Source: Chryseobacterium senegalense (GTDB lineage Bacteria > Bacteroidota > Bacteroidia > Flavobacteriales > Weeksellaceae). Taken from it: a stretch of 64,000 bases of DNA. The notes beneath the pieces are model-generated. The model did not search any database, had not been told where the DNA came from, and was given only the letters and a program-made list of their open reading frames with translations. This document shows, one piece after another, positions 27,558 through 37,370 of the stretch (position 1 is the first letter of the stretch; each line of letters begins with the position of its first letter). The position numbers and the translations under genes are program-made. Where the stretch lies: positions 1,342,589-1,406,588 of the forward strand of contig CYUH01000015.1 of NCBI GenBank assembly GCA_001403755.1, read 5' to 3'.

Positions 27558-27671
27558 TAAAAATATTTTTTTCAAAAGTACTGATTTTTTGAACACAAAT
27601 CGAGCCAAACGGGATTAGCCATTAGCTAGCAAATAATATTTATATTTGTTATTGTATTACCAATTCTGTTT

Positions 27672-29303
27672 ATGAGAAAAATTACGCTGGTTGTTTCCCT
27701 TTTTTATTTCGGGATTGCAACATCACAAAACCTTTTCCCTAAAGGTGAAACCATTAAAAATGAAGATTCATTGAAAGGTTCGAATACTCCTTACCGCGAT
27801 TTTTGGGATGTGAAAAAATATGAACTTACCGTGGAGCCCAATTTTGAAAATAAGATGGTTTCGGGAAGCAACACGATTCATTTCGAGATTACCAAAGATG
27901 TAAAGAATCCAACCTTCCAAATTGATTTGCAACAACCGATGGAATATCAATTCATTGGATTAAACAAATGCTTTACTCCGAAAAGAAATGGCGATTTTAT
28001 CTTTATTGAAACCCGAAAATCTTTTAAAAAAGGAGAAAAATATACGTTTAACATACAGTTCTCCGGAAATCCGAAAGTAGCGAAAAAAGCACCGTGGGAC
28101 GGCGGTTGGGTTTTCAGCGAAGACCAAAATGGGAATCCTTTCATGAGTGTTGCACAAGAAGGTGACGGCGTTTCGCTGTGGTTGCCTACGAAAGACCTTT
28201 GGAGCGACGAACCAGACCAAGGAATCGTAATGAAAATCATCACTCCAAAAGATTTAGTGGGTGTGGGGAATGGAAGATTGATAAAACAAAAAAAAGAAAA
28301 AGACAAAAACACCTTCATTTGGGAAGTAAAAAATACCATTAACCCGTATTCAATCGTTCCGAATATAGGAAAATATGTGAACTTTAAAGACACTTTCGAG
28401 GGTGAAAAAGGAAAATTGGATCTGGATTATTGGGTGCTGGATTATCAGCTAGAAAAAGCAAAAAAGCAATTTCAGCAGGTAAAACCGATGATGCAGGCTT
28501 TCGAATACTGGTTTGGTGCTTATCCGTTCTACGAAGATTCCTATAAATTAGTGGAAAGTCCATATTTAGGAATGGAACATCAGAGCAATGTAGCGTACGG
28601 AAACCGCTACGAAAATGGGTATTTGGGAAGAGATTTATCGGGAACAGGTGTAGGGTTGAATTGGGATTTCATCATCATTCACGAAAGCGGACACGAGTGG
28701 TTTGCCAATAACATCACTGCGAAAGATCAGGCAGATATGTGGATTCATGAGAGTTTCACCGCATATTCCGAAACCTTGTTTACGGAGAAATATATGGATA
28801 AAACGGCTGCAGAAACCTATGTAAGGGGAACAAGACAGGCAGTGCAAAACGATATTCCGATTATTGGGAAATACGGCATTCGAAACGAAGGAAGCGGCGA
28901 CATGTACTACAAAGGTGCCAACATGCTCCACACCATTCGCCAAGTGATCAATAATGATGAGAAATTCCGACAGATATTGCGTGGTTTGAATAAAGATTTC
29001 TATCACCACACCGTTGCTACCCAACAGATTGAAAATTATATTTCGACAAAATCCAGTATTGATTTTTCATCGGTTTTCGACCAGTATTTAAGAACTACGA
29101 AAATCCCGACTATGGAATATTCGCAAACCGGAAATCAGTTGAAATTCCGTTACAAAAATAGTGTTGAAAATCTGAAACTTCCGATCCGCATTAATGGAAA
29201 CCAGGAAATTTCGCCTACGGAAACCTGGCAAACGATATCTTTGGAAAGTGATGCTCCCGTAAAATTTGACGCAAATTATTATATTAATTATTCCTCTTTG
29301 TAA
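27672..29303 (+). CDS. M1-family zinc metallopeptidase, secreted
   Basis: 543 residues with signal peptide MRKITLVVSLFYFGIATSQ. The N-terminal saddle domain (40-245) is followed by the thermolysin-like catalytic domain: exopeptidase motif GMEHQSN (300-306, variant of GAMEN), zinc site HESGH (337-341) with third ligand Glu360 in WIHESF and the Tyr of MYYKGANML as transition-state residue. The family C-terminal HEAT domain is absent, which is usual for the short bacterial secreted forms. Probable aminopeptidase for peptide nutrition. TATATTTG at 27641-27648 is a -7-like box 23 bases upstream. Confidence 0.92.
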   Translation: MRKITLVVSLFYFGIATSQNLFPKGETIKNEDSLKGSNTPYRDFWDVKKYELTVEPNFENKMVSGSNTIHFEITKDVKNPTFQIDLQQPMEYQFIGLNKCFTPKRNGDFIFIETRKSFKKGEKYTFNIQFSGNPKVAKKAPWDGGWVFSEDQNGNPFMSVAQEGDGVSLWLPTKDLWSDEPDQGIVMKIITPKDLVGVGNGRLIKQKKEKDKNTFIWEVKNTINPYSIVPNIGKYVNFKDTFEGEKGKLDLDYWVLDYQLEKAKKQFQQVKPMMQAFEYWFGAYPFYEDSYKLVESPYLGMEHQSNVAYGNRYENGYLGRDLSGTGVGLNWDFIIIHESGHEWFANNITAKDQADMWIHESFTAYSETLFTEKYMDKTAAETYVRGTRQAVQNDIPIIGKYGIRNEGSGDMYYKGANMLHTIRQVINNDEKFRQILRGLNKDFYHHTVATQQIENYISTKSSIDFSSVFDQYLRTTKIPTMEYSQTGNQLKFRYKNSVENLKLPIRINGNQEISPTETWQTISLESDAPVKFDANYYINYSSL

Positions 29304-29459
29304 ATTACCCGTCCACTTAAACTTGGAAGTAATCGGAAAAAACACACCGGCATTCCGAATCATTTCTAAATTATTATTGATTTTTAATATTTATAAATTA
29401 CGTAAATTTCATATAAATTAAGCTTTAAAATACAAACTACAATCTAACTTTGAGAATTT

Positions 29460-29667
29460 ATGAATGACTGCAAAATTCTCCATTTTAATGAACCTTACAG
29501 TGACAAAGACGAAGGTTTAAAAAAAAGTTAGAGCACAGTGTAAATAGGGTTCGCCATTATAAAAAAAAATACAGATATTAAATAGTAACTGGGAAATTTA
29601 TCGTCCTATTTCGATTATCGATGAAGAACTGATCCGAAATTTTTTCAACTTTTTAAATCCACAGTAA
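29460..29667 (+). pseudogene. Small gene (about 69 codons) interrupted at two poly-A tracts
   Basis: The frame opens MNDCKILHFNEPYSDKDEGL and stops early at TAG. Adding one A to the 8-A tract (29519-29526) gives KLEHSVNRVRHYKKK, and one A to the 9-A tract (29561-29569) gives IQILNSNWEIYRPISIIDEE and on to FLNPQ and a TAA that overlaps the ATG of the next gene (TAATG). The corrected length is exactly 70 codons with stop. TAACTTTG at 29445-29452 is a -7 box upstream. I do not recognise the protein. The two single-base lesions could be true mutation, phase variation, slippage or sequencing error. Confidence 0.7.
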
Positions 29668-30122
29668 TGCAAACAAAAGCGAAATCAATTGAAGAAATAT
29701 TAAATAACGTGCCTCCAGAAAGAGCAGACGCTTTTAATAATTTGCACAAAACGATCCTGAAAAATCTACCCGAAGGATTTGAAGCGGCCATGAGTTACGG
29801 TATGCTGGGCTACGTAGTTCCGCATCGGATCTATCCCGCTGGTTATCACTGTAAACCTGCCGAGCCATTGCCTTTTGCTTCTATAGCTTCGCAAAAAAAT
29901 TCTATTAATTTCTATCACATGGGAATTTATGCTAATCCTGAACTATTGGATTGGTTCGTAGCGGAATTTCCCAAACACAGCACACAAAAATTAGATATGG
30001 GCAAAAGCTGTATCCGTTTTAAAAAACCTGAAGAAATTCCGTACGAACTCATTGGCGAATTAATGACCAAAATGAGCGTACAACAGTGGATTGACTTGTA
30101 CGAAAGCAAGTTGAAAAAATAA
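29667..30122 (+). CDS. DUF1801 family protein (YdhG-like)
   Basis: 151 residues matching the DUF1801 alpha/beta fold: SIEEILNNVPPERADAFNNLHKTI, AMSYGMLGYVVP, NSINFYHMGIYA, MGKSCIRFKKPEEIPYELIGELM. Function of the family is unknown; iron-chaperone-like (frataxin-like) relatives have been described. The start codon overlaps the stop of the interrupted small gene upstream by one base, suggesting that the two were once one translational unit. Confidence 0.85.
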   Translation: MQTKAKSIEEILNNVPPERADAFNNLHKTILKNLPEGFEAAMSYGMLGYVVPHRIYPAGYHCKPAEPLPFASIASQKNSINFYHMGIYANPELLDWFVAEFPKHSTQKLDMGKSCIRFKKPEEIPYELIGELMTKMSVQQWIDLYESKLKK

Positions 30123-30201
30123 ATTTAGTGTGACGGGCGGGAATAAAAAGAAAAACTATTCCTAAAAATAATATATTGATCACGAAAAAACCCGGAAAAA
30201 C

Positions 30202-31365
30202 TTAAGCATTTTTCATGATAATCCGGAAAGTCGTTCCTTTGCCAACTTCGGTATGTGCAATTCGGATGTCACCATTGTGGTACTCTTTAATCACTCTTTT
30301 TGCTAAAGACAAACCTAGCCCCCAACCGCGACTTTTGGTAGAATATCCCGCTTTAAAAGCGTTTCTTGCTTTAAAAGGCGTCATTCCCGAACCGGAATCT
30401 TTGAAATCGATTATGATATTTTTATTTTTTTCGTAGAGCTCAATTTCCAATTTACCTTCGCCTTTCATGGCGTCTACAGCGTTTTTCACAATATTTTCAA
30501 TCACCCAACTCAGCAAAATTCGGTTGTGCGGAATTAGAATGTTTTGTTTAGGGAGAATAAGCATGAACCGAACTTTGGTAGAAATTCTCGATTTCAGATA
30601 ATCGAAATTCTGCTGCAAGGTTTCATTGATATTCAAATCATTCAACTCTGGAACCGATCCAATTTTGGAAAATCTTTCGGAAATTGTTTTCAGGCGGTTG
30701 ATGTCGTTTTCAATTTCTTTTACTCCCTCACTGTTTTCATTTTCCATGCGGAGAATCTCGATCCAGCCGATCATGGAAGAAAGTGGCGTTCCGATTTGGT
30801 GAGCAGTTTCTTTAGCCAAACCTGCCCAAACATAACCTTCATCTGTTTTTTTAATCGTTCTCAGAAACCAAAAAGAAAACGAAATATAGGCAATCACCAA
30901 CAAACCTAGAATATACGGGGTATATCGAAGATTATTGAGGACAGTAGAGTTCATGTAATACACATATTGATTGTTTCCATCGGGCATCTGCAACTCAATC
31001 GGTTCGTAGGAGTTTTCCATTTTTTTGAGTAACGAGCCCATTTTCTTCTCATCTTCTACAATATTTTCCGGAATATTTTTTTGTAAACCTATAGGTTTTT
31101 TGTTTTTGTCGGTCACGATTACCGGAATTGTATTGTTCGTTTCGTTAATTTTTAATAACAAATCCAGCGTTATGGGATCTTCGATGATTTGCGCTTCTTG
31201 TTGGTATTTCATTGCGGTTGCAAAAAGTCCGATTCTCTTGATTTCCTCTTTTCTTAAAAAATCGATCAAAATCACCGACGCAATCACCACCCCGCCGATG
31301 GCAGCGGTGAGCAAAATATAGATAACCCAGTTGTTGATTTTAGACAAAAAACTTCTTCGTTTCAT
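30202..31365 (-). CDS. Membrane sensor histidine kinase (orphan)
   Basis: 387 residues: a first membrane segment (13-35), a sensor region of about 110 residues (36-147) that I cannot assign to a known fold, a second membrane segment (149-168), then the dimerisation domain with phosphoacceptor His189 in AKETAHQIGTPLSS and an ATPase domain with ENIVKNAVDAMKG (N box), DSGSGM (G1) and GWGLGLSLAK (G2). The AHQIGTPLSS form is typical of a Bacteroidota subgroup. No response regulator is adjacent; instead dacB ends 12 bases... upstream in the same direction, so a cell-wall link is possible. Confidence 0.9.
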   Translation of the reverse strand: MKRRSFLSKINNWVIYILLTAAIGGVVIASVILIDFLRKEEIKRIGLFATAMKYQQEAQIIEDPITLDLLLKINETNNTIPVIVTDKNKKPIGLQKNIPENIVEDEKKMGSLLKKMENSYEPIELQMPDGNNQYVYYMNSTVLNNLRYTPYILGLLVIAYISFSFWFLRTIKKTDEGYVWAGLAKETAHQIGTPLSSMIGWIEILRMENENSEGVKEIENDINRLKTISERFSKIGSVPELNDLNINETLQQNFDYLKSRISTKVRFMLILPKQNILIPHNRILLSWVIENIVKNAVDAMKGEGKLEIELYEKNKNIIIDFKDSGSGMTPFKARNAFKAGYSTKSRGWGLGLSLAKRVIKEYHNGDIRIAHTEVGKGTTFRIIMKNA

Positions 31366-31377
31366 TGAAATTGCTGA

Positions 31378-32751
31378 TTATTTCAGAACATTTAGGACTT
31401 TATATAAAGCATCACTGATATTGGAAGCCTGATAATTGTTGATGATAATTGCGAACACATACTTTTTTCCATCTTTGGAGGTGTGATAGCCTGCAAAGGA
31501 TTTCGTGTCTTTCATCGTGCCGCTTTTCATTTTCATGCCATTGCCTTGCGTAGGAAAACCATCAAAAAACTCATTAAACCACGGCTGTTTGCGGCTCCAA
31601 AGCAAAGCTTGCACTTCGGCTCTCGCGGAAACATAATTTTGTGGAGATAGTCCGCTGCCATCAGCGAAATTAATCATCGCGGAATTAATGCCTTTGCTTT
31701 TCCAAAATTCTTTCAAATAAGAAATTCCTGCATCAAAACTTCCTTCATTTTTCTTCACTTTTCCTAAAGTTTTAATAAAGGTTTCGCCATAAAAGTTGAT
31801 GCTTTTCCTCATAAACCAATAAACCATTTTGTCTAAAGTCGGCGACTTATATTCTAAAATTACGTTATTTGAAGGTGCATTAGGAATGGTTTTCCCTTTG
31901 ATTTTCTCAACAGAAACCGAAGTGACAGTACCGTTCCATTCAATTCCCGATTCTTTCAACCATTTCTGTATTTCGCTGCCCAAAGAAAGTGGCGGATTGG
32001 GATTCGCTCCGGAAACCGTAATCGCTTTTCCAGGGAGCATGCCTGTGATTTGAGCAACTTCCGAATACGGCGCAGTGTACACCAAACTTTGATCAGAACT
32101 TCCGCCGGTTTTCACATCATTAATCCATTTTACATTCGGCAAATCAATGTTTACACCTTTCATTTCTTTCCCATTCATGTTGACATCAAACTGATTTTCT
32201 CGCCAATTCACACCCCAAACTCCTGCTCCGTAATAATTTCCCATATCATTCCAAGGCCATCCACCAGGAACTTTTTGGAAATCAAAGTAAGTATCGTCAA
32301 TGATTACATCACCCGAAATTTTGGTAATTCCTTTTGCTTTTATAGCTTCAATAAATTTTGCTTTAAAATTTTCAGGACGATAATTTTCGTAGCGCCAACT
32401 TCCCAAAGTAGGATCTCCATTGGAGTAGATGTATAAATTTCCAATGAGATTTCCTGATGATAAATTTCCGGTGTAGGAAGCGGTTGTGGTATATTGATAA
32501 TTCTTTCCTAAAGTTTCTAAAACCGTAGCAGCCGTGAAAATTTTCTGGGTAGAAGCGGTAGAAAGTCCCTGATTACCGTTGTACTCATAAATAAAATTGC
32601 CAGATTCATCGGCAACATACAGCGACAAATTCGCCGAATAAGCGGGAGCCGAACTGAGTAAAGATTTGGTCGCAACATCCAATTTCTGATTGATATTCTG
32701 AGCAAAAAAAAGGGTAGAACTCAGAAGAAGGACGGGAAAAAATTTGTTCAT
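31378..32751 (-). CDS. dacB: D-alanyl-D-alanine carboxypeptidase/endopeptidase, PBP4 family
   Basis: Periplasmic penicillin-binding protein that trims or cleaves peptidoglycan cross-links. Signal peptide MNKFFPVLLLSSTLFFAQ; active-site SxxK is STQK (67-70), SxN-equivalent lies in FADGSGLSPQNYVSA, and the KTG-type motif is KSGTMKDTKSFAGY. The insert domains characteristic of PBP4 (100-280) are present, with total length 457. The sensor kinase gene begins 12 bases after the dacB stop, so both are probably on one mRNA. TATATTTG at 32768-32775 on this strand may be its -7 box. Confidence 0.94.
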   Translation of the reverse strand: MNKFFPVLLLSSTLFFAQNINQKLDVATKSLLSSAPAYSANLSLYVADESGNFIYEYNGNQGLSTASTQKIFTAATVLETLGKNYQYTTTASYTGNLSSGNLIGNLYIYSNGDPTLGSWRYENYRPENFKAKFIEAIKAKGITKISGDVIIDDTYFDFQKVPGGWPWNDMGNYYGAGVWGVNWRENQFDVNMNGKEMKGVNIDLPNVKWINDVKTGGSSDQSLVYTAPYSEVAQITGMLPGKAITVSGANPNPPLSLGSEIQKWLKESGIEWNGTVTSVSVEKIKGKTIPNAPSNNVILEYKSPTLDKMVYWFMRKSINFYGETFIKTLGKVKKNEGSFDAGISYLKEFWKSKGINSAMINFADGSGLSPQNYVSARAEVQALLWSRKQPWFNEFFDGFPTQGNGMKMKSGTMKDTKSFAGYHTSKDGKKYVFAIIINNYQASNISDALYKVLNVLK

Positions 32752-32942
32752 TCTTCTTTTTTATTTTCAAATATAACGAATAATACCTTGGGAAAGTGCC
32801 ACAATATCACATTTTATAGAAACTACCTTTTCGCATTTATATATGAATATCGAATCTGCGTTACATTCTTTTATAAAATTAATTTAATGGCAATAAATTC
32901 ATATATTATTTGTATTTTCGTGTCTATAACGATTTTTTGAAG

Positions 32943-35147
32943 ATGGTTTACGATTTAGAACAAGAAAACAAGGAGATTCTCGCTCGCTACAAAGATTTGA
33001 TTTCCAATACATATCGCACGTTGGATGAGGATCAAAACAAACTGATCCGAAAAGCGTTCGATATTGCTTTGGATGCCCATAAAGATCAGCGTAGAAAGAC
33101 CGGCGAACCTTATATTTACCACCCAATTGAAGTGGCGAAAATTGTGGCCAACGAAATTGGTTTAGGTGGAACTTCGATCGCTTGCGCACTGCTGCACGAC
33201 GTTATTGAAGATTCCGAATACACGTATGAAGACCTGAACAAAATTTTCGGGAAAAAGATTGCTGATATCGTAAACGGGCTTACCAAAATTTCGGTGATGA
33301 ACCATCAGAATATCTCCATTCAATCGGAAAATTACCGTAAACTTTTGCTTACCCTTTCCGAAGATTTCCGTGTCATTTTAATTAAAATTGCGGATCGGCT
33401 GCACAACATGCGAACATTAGAAAGCATGACACCGGAGAAACAAAAAAAAATCGCTTCGGAAACCGTTTACATTTATGCTCCACTTGCCCATCGTTTAGGA
33501 CTTTATAACATCAAATCGGAATTGGAGGATTTGTCTTTAAAATTCAATAATCCTGATGTCTATTTTGATATCGTCGAAAGATTAGAACTCGCGAAAGAAA
33601 GCAGAGAAAAATACATCGAAGAATTTAAAAAGGAGGTTTCCGAAGAGTTGCTGGATGAGGGATTAAGCTTCTCGATAAAAGGCCGCGCTAAAGCCATTTC
33701 ATCGATTTACAGGAAAATGCTGAAACAGGGCGTCACCTTTGATGAAGTATATGACAACTATGCAATTCGAATTATTTACCGTTCGGATGCTAAAAACGAA
33801 AAATTCCTGGCCTGGAAAATCTATTCCATCGTTACCGACCTCTACCATAGCAATCCACAGCGAATGCGCGATTGGATTACGCAACCGCGATCAACAGGAT
33901 ACGAAAGTTTACATCTTACCGTTTTAGGTCCAGATAAAAAATGGATTGAAGTACAAATTCGGTCTGAAAGAATGGACGATATTGCCGAAAAAGGTGTCGC
34001 GGCCCATTACAAATACAAAGAAGGATTCCGACAAAACAGCGACGAAAAAAACTTCGAAACTTGGGTAACCGAAATACGCGAAGTTCTAGAAAACCAACAA
34101 TCGCTGAGCACCACGGAACTTTTAGATAATATCAAACTGAATCTTTACTCCAAGGAGGTTTTTGTTTTCACGCCAAAAGGGGAAATAAAGATTCTTCCAA
34201 CAGGTTCTACCGCTTTAGATTTTGCATTTTCAGTGCATTCCGATTTGGGAACCAAATGTCTCGGTGCGAAAGTGAATGGAAAATTAGTTCCCATTTCTTA
34301 TGTTTTGCAAAATGGGGATCAAGTTGATATTCTGTCATCACAAAACCAAAAACCCAAAGCAGATTGGCTTGATTTCGTGGTCACTTCAAAGGCCAAATCG
34401 AAGATTAAAGCGATTTTAAATTCTGAAAAAAATCATTTGGTTGAAGAAGGAAAAGAAATTTTGCAAAGAAAAATGCGCCACGCAAAACTGAATTTTAATG
34501 ATGAGGAAATCAATAAAATGCAGAAATTCTTCAACCTAAAATCTTCACAGGAACTATTTTTAGGTTTCCAAAATGGTAGTTTGGATATTGGCGACATTAA
34601 AAAATACTCTGAAGGAAAAAGCCTTTTCAGCAATATTTTGCAACGTTTCCGAAAATCTCCCAACAAAAACGAGGCCTTCGAAGAAGCTCCGGAAACCAAT
34701 TTGGATTTGATTGTTTTTGGGAAAGATGAAGAAAAAATGAACTACGGTTTCGCAAAATGTTGTACTGTAATTCCGGGTGATAAAATCTTTGGTTTCATCA
34801 CTATTTCTGATGGGATAAAAGTCCACAACGATAATTGCCCGAATGCAATTAACTTGCGTGCACAATACGATTATCGGGTTCTTCCTGCAAAATGGGTGAA
34901 TGAAGAAAGCTTCAAAAACAGAATTAAAATTGAAATCGAGGGCTTAGACAGAATGGGAATGATTAACGATATCACCGCGGTGATCAGTAATTCAATGAAC
35001 ATGGATATGAAAAGTATGTCGATTGAATCCAACAACGGTATTTTCTTGGGAAATATCAACTTAGAAGTGAAAAACAGAAGTCAATTAGAGGAAACTTTCA
35101 AACAACTGAAAAATATCAACGGGGTTGCGCGTGTAAAACGACTTTAA
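32943..35147 (+). CDS. Bifunctional (p)ppGpp synthetase/hydrolase (Rel/SpoT, RSH)
   Basis: Stringent-response enzyme that makes and degrades (p)ppGpp. I start at MVYDLEQENKEIL (734 residues). Hydrolase domain with HDVIED (85-90) and the conserved HPIEVA just before; synthetase domain with RSDAKNEKFLAWKIYSIV and GYESLHLTVLGP; TGS domain with VFVFTPKGEIKILPTGSTALDFAF; C-terminal zinc-finger-like region (AKCCTVIPGD) and ACT domain. The intact HD motif means it can hydrolyse. It is the single long RSH typical of Bacteroidota. nhaA starts 16 bases later. Confidence 0.95.
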   Translation: MVYDLEQENKEILARYKDLISNTYRTLDEDQNKLIRKAFDIALDAHKDQRRKTGEPYIYHPIEVAKIVANEIGLGGTSIACALLHDVIEDSEYTYEDLNKIFGKKIADIVNGLTKISVMNHQNISIQSENYRKLLLTLSEDFRVILIKIADRLHNMRTLESMTPEKQKKIASETVYIYAPLAHRLGLYNIKSELEDLSLKFNNPDVYFDIVERLELAKESREKYIEEFKKEVSEELLDEGLSFSIKGRAKAISSIYRKMLKQGVTFDEVYDNYAIRIIYRSDAKNEKFLAWKIYSIVTDLYHSNPQRMRDWITQPRSTGYESLHLTVLGPDKKWIEVQIRSERMDDIAEKGVAAHYKYKEGFRQNSDEKNFETWVTEIREVLENQQSLSTTELLDNIKLNLYSKEVFVFTPKGEIKILPTGSTALDFAFSVHSDLGTKCLGAKVNGKLVPISYVLQNGDQVDILSSQNQKPKADWLDFVVTSKAKSKIKAILNSEKNHLVEEGKEILQRKMRHAKLNFNDEEINKMQKFFNLKSSQELFLGFQNGSLDIGDIKKYSEGKSLFSNILQRFRKSPNKNEAFEEAPETNLDLIVFGKDEEKMNYGFAKCCTVIPGDKIFGFITISDGIKVHNDNCPNAINLRAQYDYRVLPAKWVNEESFKNRIKIEIEGLDRMGMINDITAVISNSMNMDMKSMSIESNNGIFLGNINLEVKNRSQLEETFKQLKNINGVARVKRL

Positions 35148-35163
35148 CAAAAAAAATTAATTA

Positions 35164-36336
35164 ATGCTTATTACTCAATATTTCAAAAAATTTCTACATA
35201 ATTCACAATCTTCAGGTATTTTACTTATTTTTTGCGTTGCCCTTTCCTTACTGGTCGCAAATTCATCACTTGGCAATGCCTTTCAAAATCTACTCGACAC
35301 GAAAATAGGCACTGAAATTTTCCACCTTAATTATCCGGTAAGTATTTGGATTAATGATGGTTTGATGGCGATATTCTTTCTGCTTGTCGGTTTAGAAATT
35401 AAGCGCGAAATCGTAGAAGGCGAACTTTCGAGTTTTTCGAATGCATCGTTGCCGATTGTTGCTGCACTAGGTGGAATGCTGGTTCCCGCTTTGATATTTT
35501 TCCTTTTCAATCAAGGAACAGATTTTGCGAAAGGATGGGCAATTCCGATGGCAACGGATATCGCTTTTTCATTGGCAATCATTTCGATGCTGGGAAAAAA
35601 AGTACCGGTTTCTCTGAAAATTTTTCTTGCTGCACTTGCCATTGTTGATGATCTGGGCGCAATTGTAGTGATTGCCATTTTCTATACCGACCAAATTCAT
35701 TGGTATTATTTAGGTTGGAGTGCCTTGATGGTTGTTATTTTAATCATTTTGAACAGATTAAATGTCGTCAAGCATATTATCTATCTTATTCCGGGAGTTT
35801 TTCTGTGGTATTTCATGCATCATTCCGGCATTCATGCTACGATTGCAGGCGTTTTGCTGGCTTTTGCGATTCCTACGAATGTTTCGACGACTGAAATTTC
35901 ACCTCTCGAAAAATTGGAGCAAAAACTCCACTTACCGGTTAACTTTATCATTATGCCGATTTTTGCACTAGCCAATACCAATATTGCATTTAAGAACGGA
36001 ATGGTAGACGGACTTTTCAGCAATTTCGGTTACGGAATTATTTTGGGACTATTTTTAGGTAAAGTGATTGGCATCAACTTGTTTTCTTATATTTTCATCA
36101 AGCTGAAAATAAGCACATTACCAGACAAAAGTTCTTGGTCTCAAATGATCGGAGTCGGGCTTTTGGCAGGAATTGGTTTTACCATGTCGATTTTCATTGC
36201 TTTGCTTTCTTTCAAAGGATTTCCGGAGATCCAGGATGAAGCAAAATTTGCCGTCTTAGTGGCATCTCTACTCTCCGGTCTTGTAGGATTTGCCGTGCTT
36301 AATTTCTCTTTCAAAAGAAGAAGAACATTGGAATAA
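35164..36336 (+). CDS. nhaA: Na+/H+ antiporter NhaA
   Basis: Inner-membrane exchanger exporting Na+ or Li+ for H+, for pH and salt balance. 390 residues, about twelve membrane segments. FFLLVGLEIKREI is the conserved segment-II motif; TDIAFSLA holds the helix-IV Asp (near 132); AIVDDLGAIVV supplies the paired ion-binding Asp162-Asp163. It begins 16 bases after the RSH gene and probably shares its mRNA. Its stop is two bases from that of the convergent BrkB-type gene with no terminator between. Confidence 0.95.
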   Translation: MLITQYFKKFLHNSQSSGILLIFCVALSLLVANSSLGNAFQNLLDTKIGTEIFHLNYPVSIWINDGLMAIFFLLVGLEIKREIVEGELSSFSNASLPIVAALGGMLVPALIFFLFNQGTDFAKGWAIPMATDIAFSLAIISMLGKKVPVSLKIFLAALAIVDDLGAIVVIAIFYTDQIHWYYLGWSALMVVILIILNRLNVVKHIIYLIPGVFLWYFMHHSGIHATIAGVLLAFAIPTNVSTTEISPLEKLEQKLHLPVNFIIMPIFALANTNIAFKNGMVDGLFSNFGYGIILGLFLGKVIGINLFSYIFIKLKISTLPDKSSWSQMIGVGLLAGIGFTMSIFIALLSFKGFPEIQDEAKFAVLVASLLSGLVGFAVLNFSFKRRRTLE

Positions 36337-36338
36337 AT

Positions 36339-37340
36339 CTATTTTTTGGCAGTAATGGTGTGCGATTCATCGGCTTCTTCCATATCTTGCAAAATATTCG
36401 GATCAAAATATTGTGCATTAAGTTTTACTTCATCTGCAATCATTTTTTCTACTCTAACTTTCTTAATAGCAATGTTTAATTCGTTGCCCAAAAGAATCAA
36501 AATGATATTGATATTTACCCAAACCATCACCAAAATAATTGATCCAATCGATCCGTAAAGAACATTATATCTGGCAAAATCTCTTACATAAATCGCGAAA
36601 ATATAGGTAAGAATCACAAATAAAACTGTGGTTAATACCGCTCCCGGCATTGCTTGTTTAAACGTAGTAATCTTTAGGCAACCCACCCAATAAAAAAGAG
36701 CCAGCAAGATAAAGTAGAAAATAGGAAAAGAGATAAATCCGATGATTTTCGACATATTATCTACCAACCAGGAAATATTAATTTCCGGGGTGAAAAGTTT
36801 CAGGACGACTTCGCTATAATAAATGCCCAATAACGAAGCAATAATGAGGAAAATAAACGCGATGGTAATTACAAATGCTACCAAATATTCCTTTACAGCA
36901 CCTCTTCTAAGATTGGTATTAAGATTAAAACCATTAATCAAAGAATGCGTTCCGTTCACCGCAAAAATCATGGCGAAAATAATGGTTAAATTACTGATAT
37001 TCTTCATATTAGGCAGAATAAAAGTTTGAATATAACCGGAAACATCTTTCTGAATGTGTGCAGGAAAGATATTGTGCATTAAAACCTCAAAAATATAAAA
37101 CTGAAGTTTGTCGTAATGCGGAAGATAGGGTAATAAAGACAGCAAAAAGAGAATAAAGGGAAACAAACTAAGGAAAAAACTCCACGAAATACTCGCAGCA
37201 CTTCGGCCAATTTGCATTTTGAAAACACCCTGCCCATAAATCTCAAACATTTTCCATAGCGAAATGCCTAGAAAAGGGATATGAATACTATCAAGAAATT
37301 CACGAATTTTGAGAATGAATTGAGGAGTTTTAATGCCCAT
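36339..37340 (-). CDS. YihY/BrkB-family inner-membrane protein
   Basis: 333 residues from ATG 37340 (MGIKTPQFILKIREFLDSI); the extra 73 codons in the long open frame run back through the divergent rlmH gene and are not real. Six hydrophobic segments; family motifs RSAASISWSFFLSLFPFILFLLSLLP-type first segment (120s) and LYGSIGSIILVMVWVNINIILILLGNELN-type last segment. Once called RNase BN, but the nuclease activity belongs to another protein; role unknown, possibly transport. C-terminal 45 residues are cytosolic and charged. Confidence 0.88.
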   Translation of the reverse strand: MGIKTPQFILKIREFLDSIHIPFLGISLWKMFEIYGQGVFKMQIGRSAASISWSFFLSLFPFILFLLSLLPYLPHYDKLQFYIFEVLMHNIFPAHIQKDVSGYIQTFILPNMKNISNLTIIFAMIFAVNGTHSLINGFNLNTNLRRGAVKEYLVAFVITIAFIFLIIASLLGIYYSEVVLKLFTPEINISWLVDNMSKIIGFISFPIFYFILLALFYWVGCLKITTFKQAMPGAVLTTVLFVILTYIFAIYVRDFARYNVLYGSIGSIILVMVWVNINIILILLGNELNIAIKKVRVEKMIADEVKLNAQYFDPNILQDMEEADESHTITAKK

Positions 37341-37353
37341 TAATCTATATTTG
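37320..37353 (+). promoter_or_regulatory. Promoter of rlmH
   Basis: TTG (37320-37322), 23 bases, TATATTTG (37346-37353), then 17 bases to the ATG. The -33 lies inside the 5' end of the divergent BrkB-type gene. Confidence 0.55.
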
Positions 37354-37370
37354 CAGAACAAAGATAAGAA

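Noticed and set aside
27947-28393. 148-codon ORF antisense to the M1 peptidase
   Set aside because: Phe/Ser-rich shadow of a well-supported gene with no signal of its own; the same holds for other opposite-strand frames such as 25131-25544, 23579-23992, 28635-29024 and 60372-60797.
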